Notes: generated by a model not told the origin, from the letters alone. Positions 31,481-42,810 are shown, counted from the stretch's first letter. The stretch is 64,000 nt of DNA from Microstegium vimineum (GCA_022036555.1 CM039129.1:20508003-20572002); one strand, 5' to 3'. Numbers and translations are program-made.

Positions 31481-31520
31481 GGGGAGAGAGAGTCAAGTAT
31501 TAGAGATAGGGGGAGGGGTT
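31481..31520 (+). promoter_or_regulatory. Polypurine tracts of element B
   Basis: AAAGGGGGAGAGAGAG at about 31481 and ATAGGGGGAGGGG at about 31507 follow the extra ORF. The tract directly before the LTR (AAAAAGGCAGAGAT, 31932-31945) is the likely plus-strand primer but has a C inside the run. Several PPTs fit a Sirevirus. Confidence 0.65.
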
Positions 31521-31945
31521 TGAATCTTTGATGTGCTTAATTTCCCCATACTCATTCATCATGTCTACCTTATGCATTGTATATATGCTTGTGTGTTGCT
31601 TGATGCTTGTGAGACCCCTGTGTATGGTTGTGTGTGACAAACTCTTGATTTTCACTAATATATCTTGTGAGTTGTCACCATGTTCATGATATGTCTCTAT
31701 GATCTAATGGTAATTGAGCTTCCGCGCCATACTCCGATACTTGCTTGAGAATATCATGAGGTACTCTGATTTTATTTCCATATTCATGAGTACCATGTTT
31801 GTGGCTTGGTTTGGGTGAGCAAGGATGCTTCATTCTTATTTACCAACCCTTGCTCAACCAATCCAAGTCACTTGAAATCCTAACCTTTCAATCTTATATC
31901 CATACTCGAGGAGTTATTGTCGTCAATCACCAAAAAGGCAGAGAT

Positions 31946-33376
31946 TGAAGAATCATGGCCCTATTGGTTTCGGTGATTAACGACAATTAGCGATTATTAT
32001 GGCTAATGTGTGTTTGGCAGAGGCTATGCGTAGCTTAGCCATAGTGATCACAATGAATGGGCATCAATGGTTATCACTTAGCCCCCAAGATGGATATCGT
32101 TTCGGATTTCAAAGAGGCATAATGAAGACCTTAGAATGATAGGCTAAGTGTCATAAGGAGATGAAGGGAACTTAGTATAAATAGGTCTTTATTTGATCTT
32201 TGGTTGTACTATAAAGAGGGGCTGAGACTAGTAGCTTGACTTAGGAAAGCTTCATGACTTAGGTGTGGTGCACACTTGACTTCCTTAGCTCTAAGCAAGC
32301 CTATAGTGACTGTATGATAGCCAAAAACAACTTACGAATTCATCGCGACGAAAACCGAAGTTGAGAGTGAGTCTCTGTGGGCGTCGGACGCTGAGGCCAA
32401 AGGCGCCAGACGCGAGTCCGGCGTGCTAGACGATGGCGCCGGACGCTGACGCTTGCATGACATTGCATCTGTCGCCAACACAGAGAGCTCCAGAAACGTC
32501 CAGTTTGCAACAGACGCGTCTGTCGCATGGGCGTCGGATGCTTGCGAGCATCCGGGAATATTTTCCCAGAAACCCGAGAGCAGCGAGTTGGCGCCAGCGT
32601 CTGTCGCCAAGCGTCGCAGCGTCCGACGCCTGCTGACAGGAACAGGAACTAGCCGTTGGGGCTAGCGACAGAGCGTCTGTCGCCAACTTAAAAAGCATGT
32701 TTCTCAGCCGGAGGACTGAGTGTGATGGGGAGTATAAATACTTTACCCCTTTCTTCTCCCACCTTGCCTTTGCTCATTTCAGTTGCTGAAGTTCTTGAGA
32801 AGGTTGGGAAGAGAGCAAGAGCCCTAGAGAGAGAGAGAGAGTGATTCACGAATCCATCCATTCTCTCCTCTAGTTCATCCAAGAGTTCAAGTGTGCATCC
32901 TCTAGTTGTGAAGCTTGAATGAGTCAAGTGAAGATCAAGGCTTGTTACTCTTGGTGATCGACATCACCTAGAAGGTCCCGTGGTGCTTGGGAGGAAGATG
33001 ATCGCCGGAGGATTGTCGGCGGCCCTTCTCCATTGACTTGGTATCGCCGGAGGAGTGGCGAAGAACCAGCCCGTAGAGAGAACTCATCCCTTGCGCGGGA
33101 TTGAGGGGGAGCAATACCTTGCGAGGTGCTCCAACGAGGACTAGGGGGGAGTGTCGACTCCTCGATACCTCGGCAAAACATCGCCATGTCAAGCATATCT
33201 ATCCCTAGCTCTTTCATACCGTATTGTCCTTACTTTCATTGACTTGCTACCGCTTTCTAGTTATGTCACACTACTGGTAGGCACTAGGGGGTAATTGGCA
33301 TATCTAGGATTTCATATTGCTTTATAAATTTGAAATAATCCCAATTCACCCCCCTCTTGGGCATCTTGATCCTTTA
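31946..33376 (+). repeat. 3' LTR of element B
   Basis: Starts TGAAGAATCATGGCCC just after a purine tract and ends near CATCTTGATCCTTT, the usual end of Opie/Ji-like LTRs (CTTGGGCATCTTGATCC). It contains a CpG-rich palindromic cassette (32380-32690) and, directly after it, a TATA box (GAGTATAAATAC, about 32731-32740) followed by a pyrimidine-rich leader. The exact last base is uncertain by a few positions. No target duplicate can be checked because the 5' LTR is missing. Confidence 0.8.
32731..32741 (+). promoter_or_regulatory. TATA box of element B LTR
   Basis: GAGTATAAATACTTTACCCC matches a strong plant TATA box. It lies about 40 bp after the last palindromic CpG motif, and a typical leader follows. 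This is the likely promoter of the element. Confidence 0.6.
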
Positions 33377-33805
33377 AATTTTGTAGCACGCGACCAACCC
33401 GTCGTGCTCGCCAAGGACTCCGAAGAAGCCTTGCTCGCCAAGGAGGATCCTAGTAGATAGACTCGGATCCCTTACCTTAAGGGACCGATCATAATCTGTT
33501 AGGATATGGAAACTGTAACCCTGCTCCCCGGCTATATAAGGCGAGCAGGGACCCCCTCAAAAACATATCTCATACAACCCCTTAGATCTCGTCTACACCT
33601 CGTGTACCTAATACTCATATCAATCCAGCCACCAAAACATAGGACGTAGGGTATTACGGCGATTTGCCGGCCTAAAACTATCTAAATCGCCGTGTCTACG
33701 CTCTCTGTGTTACGCTTGATCGCCGTCGCCACACCTCCGCCTACAATCTACTACCGTGGGGTACCCCCTAGGTAGACTGCGACACATATTTCGTCGACAA
33801 CTTAC
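33377..33805 (+). mobile_element. 3' part of a gypsy LTR (Tat-like)
   Basis: Contains a TATA box (GGCTATATAAGGCGAGCAGG, about 33530) and ends TTCGTCGACA at about 33805. The order of motifs (TATATAAGGCG, then GGACGTAGGGTATTAC, then GCCGTCGCC, then GGTAGACTGCGAC) resembles Tat/RIRE2-type LTRs of grasses. The 5' part is missing, cut by element B. Confidence 0.6.
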
Positions 33806-34235
33806 CCCTATTAAAGAGTAGAGTTCTTGGTTGGTTAAATCCCATCATTCATTTCATATGAATGTTATCAATACTATAGATTATCAATTTAACTAGACCT
33901 TCTGAGTGGTAGAATATAAATTGACAACCTGGTAATACTCTATGTAAAATGCTACAATGGTGTATTAATCTATCCGCTTGTAGAATCATTTGTTCTTTAT
34001 AATTTCATATCCATCATTATTTATTTCTGCCTAGCCACACATAAATAGAATATTTCATAAGTATCATTAAATATTCCTAGCTCTATAATTGGGGATGACA
34101 ACCTAGTTTCATGCTTAGGAGTATAAGGTAAAAGATAGTGGCTAGTTGCTAAAGACAAGTTAATTACATACCATGCATTTTTTGTGCCATTGCTAGGAAC
34201 CTATGTTCTTGGTGATGACGTTAGAAATGTCAACA
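33806..34235 (+). mobile_element. 3' part of an Athila-type LTR
   Basis: This AT-rich stretch ends GTCAACA at 34235, a plausible LTR end, because a gypsy primer binding site follows 9 bases later. Its 5' boundary is unknown. Confidence 0.5.
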
Positions 34236-34243
34236 AGTAGTTT

Positions 34244-34261
34244 TGGCATCGTTGCCGGGGA
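34244..34261 (+). promoter_or_regulatory. Primer binding site of the Athila-type element
   Basis: TGGCATCGTTGCCGGGGA closely resembles TGGCGCCGTTGCCGGGGA, the priming site of many plant Athila-type gypsy elements, with one clear change. Confidence 0.75.
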
Positions 34262-34392
34262 AGGTATCTAAACTCAGGAAGTATTGATAACCATATGCAT
34301 ATGAATAAATATCGATTAACCAATTAACCTCTCACTCAAACAGGTTTCCCTCTTGTTTCTATCTATTTGTGTATCTTATGCAGGATAAATGA

Positions 34393-35506
34393 ATGCATGG
34401 TTTTTCTCTTCTAGATAATTTCACTTCAAATCCAGATAAACTCCTTCGAAGAAAGCCTAAGTTTGCACAAGCGAGGGATAATATAAAATCACAATCAGAA
34501 ACACCCTCAGCTGAAGCTCACTCTTCGAGAGAGGAAGCTCAAACATCAGAAGAAGAACAACTAGAATCCAATTTACCAATTGCTTTTGAAGCTATGACCG
34601 AGAAAACACTGAGAGAGTTCTCTGCCCCAACTACTGCCAACATCCGCACTAGACTCGCAGTTAATGTTGGAGATAACGGATTTGAGCTCAATCCTGCTCT
34701 CATAACAATGGTTCAAGCAAATCAGTTTTGTGGAAAGGCTCATGAAGATGCAAGTGCACACTTACAACAATTTCTAGATATCTGCAGCACCTTCATGATC
34801 AAAGGAGTATCAAGAGATGCTACTCTACTCCACCTTTTCATGTTTTCACTTCTGGGGAAAGCAAAACAGTGGTTCTACACAAATAAGGATATCAACACTA
34901 CATGGGATAAGTGTACCACTACTTTCCTGGCCAAGTTCTTTCCTACAGGCAAGACCAATGCTCTGCGTGGGAAAATTTCAAGCTTTTAGCAACAACATGA
35001 TGAGTCGTTCACTGAAGCATGGGAACGATTTCAAGATTATATCACGATCTGTCCTCATGATGGCATGGAGAATTGTCTAGTGATGCAGAATTTCTATCAC
35101 GGACTAGTCTCTAGTTCCTGTGAATCTATGGATGCCGTAGCTGGAAGAGCTTTCCTATCACTTAAGCTCTCGGATGCAACATCACTTTGTGAGAAGATGA
35201 CCTCTAATCAAAGCTGGAACGAAGAACGTAATCAACCTCGCAAGAGAGGAGGAGGCATACAACAACTCCAGGAAGCTAACATGGTCACCGCCAAGCTAGA
35301 CCTTATAATGAAGAAGCTTGAAAGTCAAGACATCGAGAAGAGAGATGTCATGTATATCAATGACTCTCGCATGACTTGCGATGAATGTGGAGATATTGGG
35401 CATTAGGGAAATAATTGTCCTGAATTGCAAGAGTATGAGAACTACATCAATAACAAAGATAATTATCATCCTCAGCAAGGCCAAGGATGGAATCAGCAAC
35501 CTTGAC
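34393..35506 (+). pseudogene. Athila-type Ty3/gypsy gag
   Basis: A capsid polyprotein. The retrotransposon gag domain is clear: LNPALITMVQANQFCGKAHE, HLQQFLDICSTF, LHLFMFSLLGKAKQWFY, and FLAKFFPTGKT. A zinc knuckle CDECGDIGH...GNNC lies at about 35380-35420 with a TAG inside it. Other breaks are a TAG at 34987 (SSF*QQHDESFTEAWERF) and a stop at about 35504 in the Gln/Asn-rich tail. After 35690 a block of about 50 bp present in the related copy at 37390-37440 is missing. The start MHGFSLLDNF at 34393 follows the primer site by 130 bp. Confidence 0.88.
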
Positions 35507-35791
35507 AAGGTAATTACCAAGGTAACAAAAATAGCAATTACAATTTTCCACCTTTAAGAGATCTAGTTGTTGGTCAGTCCAAACTACTCGATCAAATGTT
35601 TAAAAAGGTAGCATCCAACGACAAAGCTTTAGAAAATATAAATACTAGGATGGATACCTTTGCTTCTGCTATAAAAAATCAAAACAAGTTCAATAAAGGA
35701 AGGTAAGATTGCGGACCAACCGGATGATTTAGAAACTGCAAATCTTGTCGACATTTTCAATGTAGTCAACTACTACACTCATCCCGCTGAT

Positions 35792-36295
35792 GTGAAGTTG
35801 ATTGACTATTCACTTCCAGAGAAGAAAGGTGACCCAGAGAGGCCTGTCATTCCTATCTCCATAGGATGTCACACCTTCCTAGAAGCTATCTTTAATTTTG
35901 GCACAAGTGTCAACATCATGCCTAAGGTAATATATGAAAATATTTTGGGAGATCCTCTATTGTACACAAATATGTGTTTGCAGCTTGCAGATCAGTCCAT
36001 CTGTTACCCCGAAGGAGTTGTAGAAGAAGTCATCATTAGAGTGGGACAATCATATGTTCTCATTGACTTTGTGGTCATGGAGACAGGAGGAGATGAAAGA
36101 GCACCCATCATATTGGGCCGACCATTCTTATGCACAACCAAAGCCATCATCTATGCGGAGCATGCCAAGATTATCTTTTCCATAAAAGACAAGAAAAAAG
36201 TTCTCATTCAAGAATCGCATGCTCAACACTCCTGCACTTCCACAAAGGCAATACGAACAAGATCAACCAGCAGTACCCAAGAAGAAGAACAATAG
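35792..36295 (+). pseudogene. Athila-type aspartic protease, active site changed
   Basis: The retropepsin-like domain reads PVIPISIGCHTFLEAIFN, then NFGTSVNIMP, where D-L-G-A-S is expected, then VVMETGGDERAPIILGRPFL and TTKAIIYAEHAKIIFS. The catalytic Asp position reads Asn (codon at about 35893), so the enzyme would be inactive. The ORF has no other stop until 36293. It follows gag in the normal order. Confidence 0.8.
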
Positions 36296-36399
36296 AAGAA
36301 GGAGGAAGAACAAGCAGAGCCACATCTCAGAAGGAGCAGTCCAGATAATCAATCCAATCAACACATAACATGATCACTTCCTAGCCTCACCATACGTAG

Positions 36400-36800
36400 T
36401 CAAGAAGGGAGACCCAGGAGTACCAACCATTGCATGCACTATCATAAAGACGGTCTTGCCTTCGACTTTCTACGACATAAGATCAGGGGTCAACATAATG
36501 TCCAAGGTAACCTATGATCATTTATTTGATGGTATACCATTATATTCAACCTATATGCAGTTGTAGATGACATACCTAACATACAGATTTCCCAAAGGCA
36601 TAGCAAAGAACGTGGCGGTAAAATTTCAAGATTCATATATTCCTGTAGACTTTGTAGTTTTTGACATGCAGGATGAAGATGACATGACTATCATCCTTGG
36701 GAGACCGTTCCTCAACACTACCGAAGCCATCATCGTCATCGGATCTAGACAAATCCACTTCAACTTACCCATTGTAAAGGTATGTTGTAAATTCATCAGT
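36400..36800 (+). pseudogene. Second protease-like domain
   Basis: A second copy of the same domain type follows within 150 bp: FYDIRSGVNIMSKVTYDHLF, then MQDEDDMTIILGRPFLNTTEAIIV and SRQIHFNLP. The catalytic Asp is kept, but Gly in D-L-G has become Arg. One stop at about 36565 divides it. It is diverged from the first copy, so it was probably not a recent tandem duplication. It may come from a second related element. Confidence 0.7.
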
Positions 36801-37084
36801 TATACTAACCATATGCAGCCAAAGAAACGACACAATAGAAGGAGACGCCATACCCGCCGTCAAGCAACCCAACCATTGAAGGATGGATGGGAGGATTATC
36901 CTGGAAAAGTTTCAAGGTACGAAGACCGATTCAATGATCAAGAACAAGAAACAGTAAAGGACCCCGCTAGAGCGAGTGGGAGAAAGAAGCTGAAATGATG
37001 GACCAACTTGCAAAAGAAGAAGTAGAAGAAACACAAGTACAAGCACAACAATAGTGGGAGGAGAACAAAGATGCACCACTACAT

Positions 37085-37500
37085 AATGTGGAATCGTGTG
37101 AGTTGCAAGAGGATGTGAACTTCATCAACATTAGCAACAACTATCGTCCTCAGCAAGGCCAAAGTTGGAATCAGCCGAACCAAGGATAGAATTAGAAACC
37201 TCGACAAGGTAATTACCAAGGTAACAACAACTACATCTTTCCGCCTTTAAGAGATTTAGTTGCTAGTCAGTCCAAACTACCTGAACAAATGTCTAAAAAT
37301 GTAGCATCCAATGATAAAGCTCTAGAAAATATAAATACTAGGATGGATACCTTTGCTTCTGCTATCAAAAATCAAAATAGCTTCAATAAGATGTTAGAAA
37401 TACAATTAGCTCAGCTGGCATCTACTATTCCCCCAATAAAGGAAGGTAAGATTCCTGGCCAACCGGAAGATTTAGAAACTGCAAATCTTGTCAACATTTT
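37085..37500 (+). pseudogene. Second copy of the Athila gag tail
   Basis: NYRPQQGQSWNQ, then NYIFPPLRDLVASQSKLPEQ and ASNDKALENINTRMDTFASA repeat the gag tail at 35450-35740 with high similarity. This copy keeps the piece NKMLEIQLAQLASTIPPIKE that the first copy lacks. It is joined at about 37500 to an integrase of another lineage. It shows that two Athila-type copies, or an unequal exchange, contributed to this region. Confidence 0.75.
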
Positions 37501-38787
37501 GGAGCAAAGAAGACCGAGGACATACTTGCTGGTCATTTCTTTTGGCCAAATATGAGGCGAGATGTGGAGAGATTTGTTGCTCGCTGCACAACTTGTCAAA
37601 AGGCAAAGTCACGATTAAACCCACACAGTTTGTATATGCCTCTACATGTTCCTAATGTACCTTGGGAAGATATTTCTATGGATTTTGTTTTGGGATTGCC
37701 AAGGACTAGGAAGGGCCGTGATAGTGTTTTCGTGGTTGTGGATATATTTTCTATGATGGCACACTTTATACCTTGTCATAAAACTGATGATGCTACACAT
37801 ATTGCTGATTTGTTATGTCGCGAAGTTGTTCGTTTGCATGGTGTGCCAAATACAATTGTTTCTGATCGAGATGCTAAATTTCTTAGCCATTTTTGGAGAA
37901 CTTTATGGGATAAATTGGGGACTAAGCTTTTATTTTATACCACATGTCATCCCCAAACTGATGGTCAAACTGAAGTTGTGCATAGAACTTTGTCTACTAT
38001 GTTAAGGGTTGTTTTAAAGAAGAATATTAAGATGTGGGTAGATTGTTTGCCTCATATTGAGTTTGCTTATAATCGTTCATTGCATTCTATTACCAAGATG
38101 TGCCCATTTGAGGTTGTTTATGTCTTGTTACCATGTGCTCCTATTGATTTAATGCCTCTACCAACTTCTAAAAAATCGAATTTTGATGCTAACCAACATG
38201 CTGAGTTGATGTTAAAATTGCATGAAACAACTAAAGAAAACATAGAGCGCATGAATGCTAAGTATAAGCTTGCTGGTGATAAAGGTAGAAAGCAATTGAT
38301 TTTTGAACCTGGTGATTTGGTTTGGTTGCATTTGAGAAAGGATAGGTTTCCTGAATTGAGAAAATCTAAATTGCTGCCTAGAGCTGATGGACCATTTAAA
38401 GTGCTAAAATGAATGAATGAGAATGCATATAAGCTTGATCTTCCTGTAGCTTTTGGGGTTATTTCCACATTTAAAATTACATATTTGAAGCCATATTTGG
38501 GAGAGCAAGATGAGCTTGAGTCGAGGACGACTCAAATGCAAGAAGGGGAGGATGATGAGGGCATCAACATCACACCAACACCATCTACATCACCACTTGG
38601 TCCTATTAATCGTGCTCGTGCCCGTGAACTCAACCATCAAGTAAGTTCATTCTCAAACACTTGTCCATTATATTTAGACAATGGAGACACGTGTACTATT
38701 GTTTTGCTTAGGAACAATGGAGAGGATCAGCAGGACAAAGGATGGGCGCTAGCTGGATTTGGACTGCAGGACACCACCAACTTGTGA
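37501..38787 (+). pseudogene. Chromovirus-like Ty3/gypsy integrase and C-terminal tail
   Basis: This is the DNA-inserting enzyme of a gypsy element. It begins inside the zinc finger ([22 protein letters not shown]) and holds the D,D,E core: [10 protein letters not shown] (about 37677), [13 protein letters not shown] (about 37861) and [11 protein letters not shown] (about 37955). A GPY/F-like module follows (ADGPFKVLK). A TGA at 38410 breaks the frame once. The tail (ESRTTQMQEG, INRARARELNHQ) ends at 38785. I see no chromodomain. The tail form is common in grass gypsy elements, and a CRM-type (centromeric) assignment is possible but not shown. Protease, RT and RNase H of this element are missing. 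Confidence 0.9.
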
Positions 38788-39454
38788 TGGATGTCACGAC
38801 TTCATACGGACTCCGATTGGGACGTTCTCGCACTTTTTGGAAAGCTTATCAAGTCTACTTTCCAGCGGATCCAGAACCAAGGCTATATCTTATCAGACAT
38901 GTCCGGAGTAGTTGTTTTTGTACCGAGTCCTTTTCTGTTCACCGGTGCTGCGTCACCTTATTTTGGGCCGATGGCCCATGTATCAAGATGGGTCCATTAG
39001 GGACATGTCCTAGGGTTGGAGAACGACCCCAACACCCTTGTGGTCGTCCTCCCAACTCCTTATAAGTCTTTAGAGCCACCATAAACAGACTGGGTTTTGT
39101 TTCGTCGAGTTTGCTATTGCGACCGCCTTTCAGCGCGCGTGTTGGATCAACCGTACGTCTGATTGTCATCAGAACCTCACCATACTGTGTTATCAGATTG
39201 AAACCTTCATAGTCATCTTGCAATTGAGTGCTTGCTCATCTTGTTCTTGCTGGTTCTTCGATTGCTTGCAGGACGGGAGCCCTAGTGGCTGGTTGTCGCG
39301 CCGCAAGATCACGACAACCATCGGAGGTGGTGTATTGGTTGCTAAGGCGCAGCGTCCTTGGACGGTTGTAGTCGAGCCGTGACCGTCATCTCCATCTACC
39401 AATCGAGTTATCCGCCATCTCTCATCCAAAGATCGGCCATCGAACCCTACGGAT
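38788..39454 (+). mobile_element. Truncated LTR after the integrase
   Basis: Noncoding sequence directly following the integrase ORF, with a possible TATA-like motif (CTTATAAGTC, about 39060) and a leader-like stretch. It stops at the satellite. It is probably the 3' LTR of the integrase element, cut before its end. No terminal CA or target duplicate was found. Confidence 0.5.
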
Positions 39455-41905
39455 CGTCATCATGTGGAATCTTGTATCGCTCCATAAAGAGACTTGTATT
39501 TGTTGCAGCATAAGATAGGTACACGGTTTGTGTTGAGCGTACCATAGCAATGGTAATGGTGTTGGGCACACCGGATGTTACTCGTAGGTGAGATCTATCA
39601 AGTGGAATCTTGTTTTGCTCCATCAAGAGACTTGTTTTTGTTTCCGCACAAGATAGGTGCATGGTTTGCGCCGAGCATACCATAGCAAGTGTAATGGTGT
39701 TGGGCACACCGGATGTTACTCCTAGGTGATATCTATCATGTGGAATCTTGTTTTGCTCCATCAAGAGACTTGTGTTTGTTTCAGCACAAGATCGGTGCAT
39801 GGTTTTCGCCGAGCGTACCATAACAATGGTAATGGTGTTGGACACACCAGATGTTACTCCTAGGTGAGATCTATGATGTGGAAACTTGTTTTGCTCCATC
39901 TAGAGACTTCTGTTTGTTTCGGTGCATGGTTTGCGTATAGCGAACCAAAGCAATGGTAATGGTGTTGGGATCCGAGAGTTACAACTAGGTGAGATATATC
40001 AAGTGGAAGCTTGTTTCACTCCATCTAGAGACTTGTGTTTGTTTCCGCACAAGATAGGTGCACGATTCGTGATGATCATACCATAGCAATGGTAATGGTG
40101 TTAGGCACACCGATGTTACTCCTAAGTGAGATCTATCATGTGGAATCTTGTTTCGCTCCATCAAGAGACTTGTGTTTCTTTCGACACAAGATAGGTGCAC
40201 GGTTTGCGTCGGGCGTACCATATCAATGAAAATGGTGTTGGGCACACCAGATGTTACTCCTAGGTGATATCTATCATGTGGAATCTTGTTTTGCTCCATT
40301 TAGAGACTTGTGTTTGTTGCAGCTCAAGATAGTTGCATGATTTGCGCCGAGCATACCATAGCAATGGTAATCGTGTTGGGCACGCCGGATGTTACTACTC
40401 GGTGAGATCTATCATGTAGAATCTTGTTTTGCTCCATCAAGAGACTTGTGTTTGTTGCAACACAAGATAGGTGCACAGTTTGCACCGAGTGTACCATAGA
40501 GGGTGTAATGGTGTTGGGCACACCGGTTGTTACTCCTAGGTCATATCTATCATGTGGAATCTTGTTTTGCTCTATCAAGAGACTTGTGTTTTTTTCGGCA
40601 CCAGATAGGTGCACGGTTTGCGCTGAGCGTATCATAGCAATGGTAATGGTGTTGGGCACACCGGATTTTACTCCTAGGTGATATCTATCATGTGGAATCT
40701 AGTTTTGCTCCATCAAGAGACTTGTGTTTGTTTCGGCACAAGATTGGTGCATGGTTTGCGCCGAGGGTACCATAGCAATGGTAATGGTGTTGGGCACACC
40801 GGATGTTACTACTCGGTGAGATATATCATGTGGAATCTTGTTTTGCTCCATCTAGAGACTTGTGTTTGTTGCATCCAAAGATAGGTGCACGGTTTGCGCC
40901 GAGCATAGCATATCAATGGTAATGGTGTTGGGCACACCGGATGTTACTACTCGGTGAGATCTATTATGTGGAATCTTGTTTTGCTCCATCTAGAGACTTG
41001 TGTTTGTTGTAGCACAAGATAGGTGCACGGTTTGCGTCGAGCGTACCATACCAAGTGTAATGGTGTTGGGCACACCGGATGTTACTCCTAGGTGATATCT
41101 ATCATGTGGAATCTTGTTTCGCTCCATCTAGAGACTTGTGTTTGTTGCACCCCAAGATAGATGCACGGTTTGCGCCGAGTATACCATAGCAATGATAATC
41201 GTGTTGGACGCACCGGGTGTTACTACTCGGTGAGATCTATCATGTGGAATATTGTTTTGCTCCATCTAGAGACTTGTGTTTGTTGCAGGACAAGATAGGT
41301 GCATGGTTTGCGCCGAGCGTACCATAGCAAGTGTAATGGTGTTAGGCACACTGGATGTTACTCGTAGGTGAGATCTATCATGTGGAATCTTGTTTTGCAC
41401 CATCAAGAGACTTGTGTTTGTTTCAACACAAGATCGTTTCATGGTTTGCGCCTAGCGTACCATAGCAATGGTAATGGTGTTGGGCAAATCGGATGTTACT
41501 CCTAGGTGAGATTTATGATGTGGAATCTTGTTTCGCTCCATAAAGAGACTTGTGTTTGTTGCAGCACAAGATAGGTGCACGGTTTGCGCCGAGCGTACCA
41601 TAGCAATGGTAATGGTGTTCGGAATCCCGGATGTTACTACTCGGTGAGGTCTATCATGTGGAATCTTGTTTTGCTCCATCTAGAGACTTGTGTTTGTTAC
41701 AGCACAAGATAGGTGCACGGTTTGTGCCGAGTGTACCATAGCAAGTGTAATGGTGTTGGGCACACCAGATGTTACTCCTAGGTGAGATCTATCACGTGGA
41801 ATCTTGTTTGGCTCCATCAAGAGACTTGTGTTTGTTTCGGCATAAGATAGGTGCACGGTTTGACTTGTGTTTCTTTTGGCACAAGATAGGTGCATGGTTT
41901 TGAAG
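39455..41905. repeat. 138-bp tandem satellite, about 18 copies
   Basis: The phrase GTGGAATCTTG recurs at 39464, 39602, 39740, 39878, 40003, 40140, then every 138 bp at 40278, 40416, 40554, 40692, 40830, 40968, 41106, 41244, 41382, 41520, 41658 and 41796. One monomer (39878-40003) is shorter by 13 bp. Other shared parts are GCTCCATCAAGAGACTTGTG, GCACGGTTTGCGCCGAGCGT and GGTGTTGGGCACACCGGATG. The array ends in a partial, rearranged monomer near 41905. The period is close to that of the centromeric satellites of sorghum and sugarcane (137-140 bp). Because 138 is divisible by three, long meaningless ORFs run through it. Confidence 0.95.
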
Positions 41906-42810
41906 TTAGGGTGTTTGCTTCCGTAGTACTTGCATAACACCGTAATCCCGAGTTTGGCTTTTCAAAACCCTACTTCAAAAGAACCTGTTTAAAAATAGTT
42001 TCTACTTATAATAAAGGATGTTTTGGATTTCAAAACTCTCCATTCAAACACCCTAACTTCATTTTGACAAAGAGTTTTCAAACCCTAAAGCTTTACAAAA
42101 TCAACTTTAAAAAGAAATGGGGTTTTCAAAAAGCTTCTTAACTCTTTTGCTTCAAAACTTTTGGATGTTTCAAATGTCTAGAAAACTTCTCTCCCATTTC
42201 AAAAATGTTGTTTTGAAAAGGTGTTTCAAACCCTTTTGTGTGTATGCTTGAATAAAAAAAAATCAAGAATTTTTTTTTGTTTCAAATCTCATTTTCTAAA
42301 GAAAGGATTTATGAAAACCTAATTTCCTAAGCTCTTTCAAATGCCTTGTGAAATGATAAAATGTTTTGGTTTTCCAAATTCAAAAGCTATTTTAACTAGC
42401 TTCCCTATTTTAACATGTTTTCCAAAAACCATGGTTTTGAAACAAAAGATGATTTCAAAAGAAAGTTTGAACTCAATTTGAGAAAGTTTCAAAATCTCTT
42501 TTCAAAAAATGACTTTACTTAGAAAATCGATTTGATTATGCAAAAGTGCTCTCTCCCCCACCCTATTTATAAAATAACTTTCTCTATTGAAAAGGTTCTT
42601 GCAAACTGCTTTCCAAAAAGCCCATCCTTCAAAACCTTTCCACGAAAAGCTTCTTTTAAACCCTTGTTCAAAAGCTTCCTTGCAAAAACCTGATGCACTA
42701 ATGCCATAGAATCTTCGGTAAAAGCTATGAACCATAGTCAAACATAGCGCCATCCTTCAGAGTAGTAACCCCTGAATCTCGGGGACGAGATTCCTGTAAG
42801 GGGGGTAGTT
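41906..42810 (+). mobile_element. Interior end of a Tekay/Del-like chromovirus
   Basis: An A/T-rich stretch with many TTTCAAAA repeats leads to CTGAATCTCGGGGACGAGAT and a purine tract (GTAAGGGGGGTAG, about 42796-42808). The GGACGAGAT...AAGGGGGG pattern is typical of the end of the polyprotein and PPT of Tekay/Del-type chromoviruses. The rest of the interior is missing; the satellite lies where it should continue. Confidence 0.65.
42796..42808 (+). promoter_or_regulatory. Polypurine tract before the 4.46-kb LTR
   Basis: GTAAGGGGGGTAG stands two bases before the LTR start TGTAACAACCC. It would prime plus-strand DNA synthesis and shows that the LTR to the right is a 3' LTR in plus orientation. 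Confidence 0.8.

Noticed and set aside
39447..39899. ORFs of 80-150 codons on the minus strand within the satellite (repeating MEQNKIPHDRSHLGVTSG)
   Set aside because: They arise because 138 is a multiple of three, so one frame stays open from monomer to monomer. The same occurs at 39985, 40324, 41452 and 41680 and on the plus strand. No start context or domain.
39455..41905. Regular repeats considered as a CRISPR-like array
   Set aside because: The whole 138-bp unit is repeated with no unique spacers, and the genome is that of a plant.
42502..42753. 83-codon minus-strand ORF before the long LTR
   Set aside because: It reads the TTTCAAAA-rich tail of the chromovirus and has no domain.
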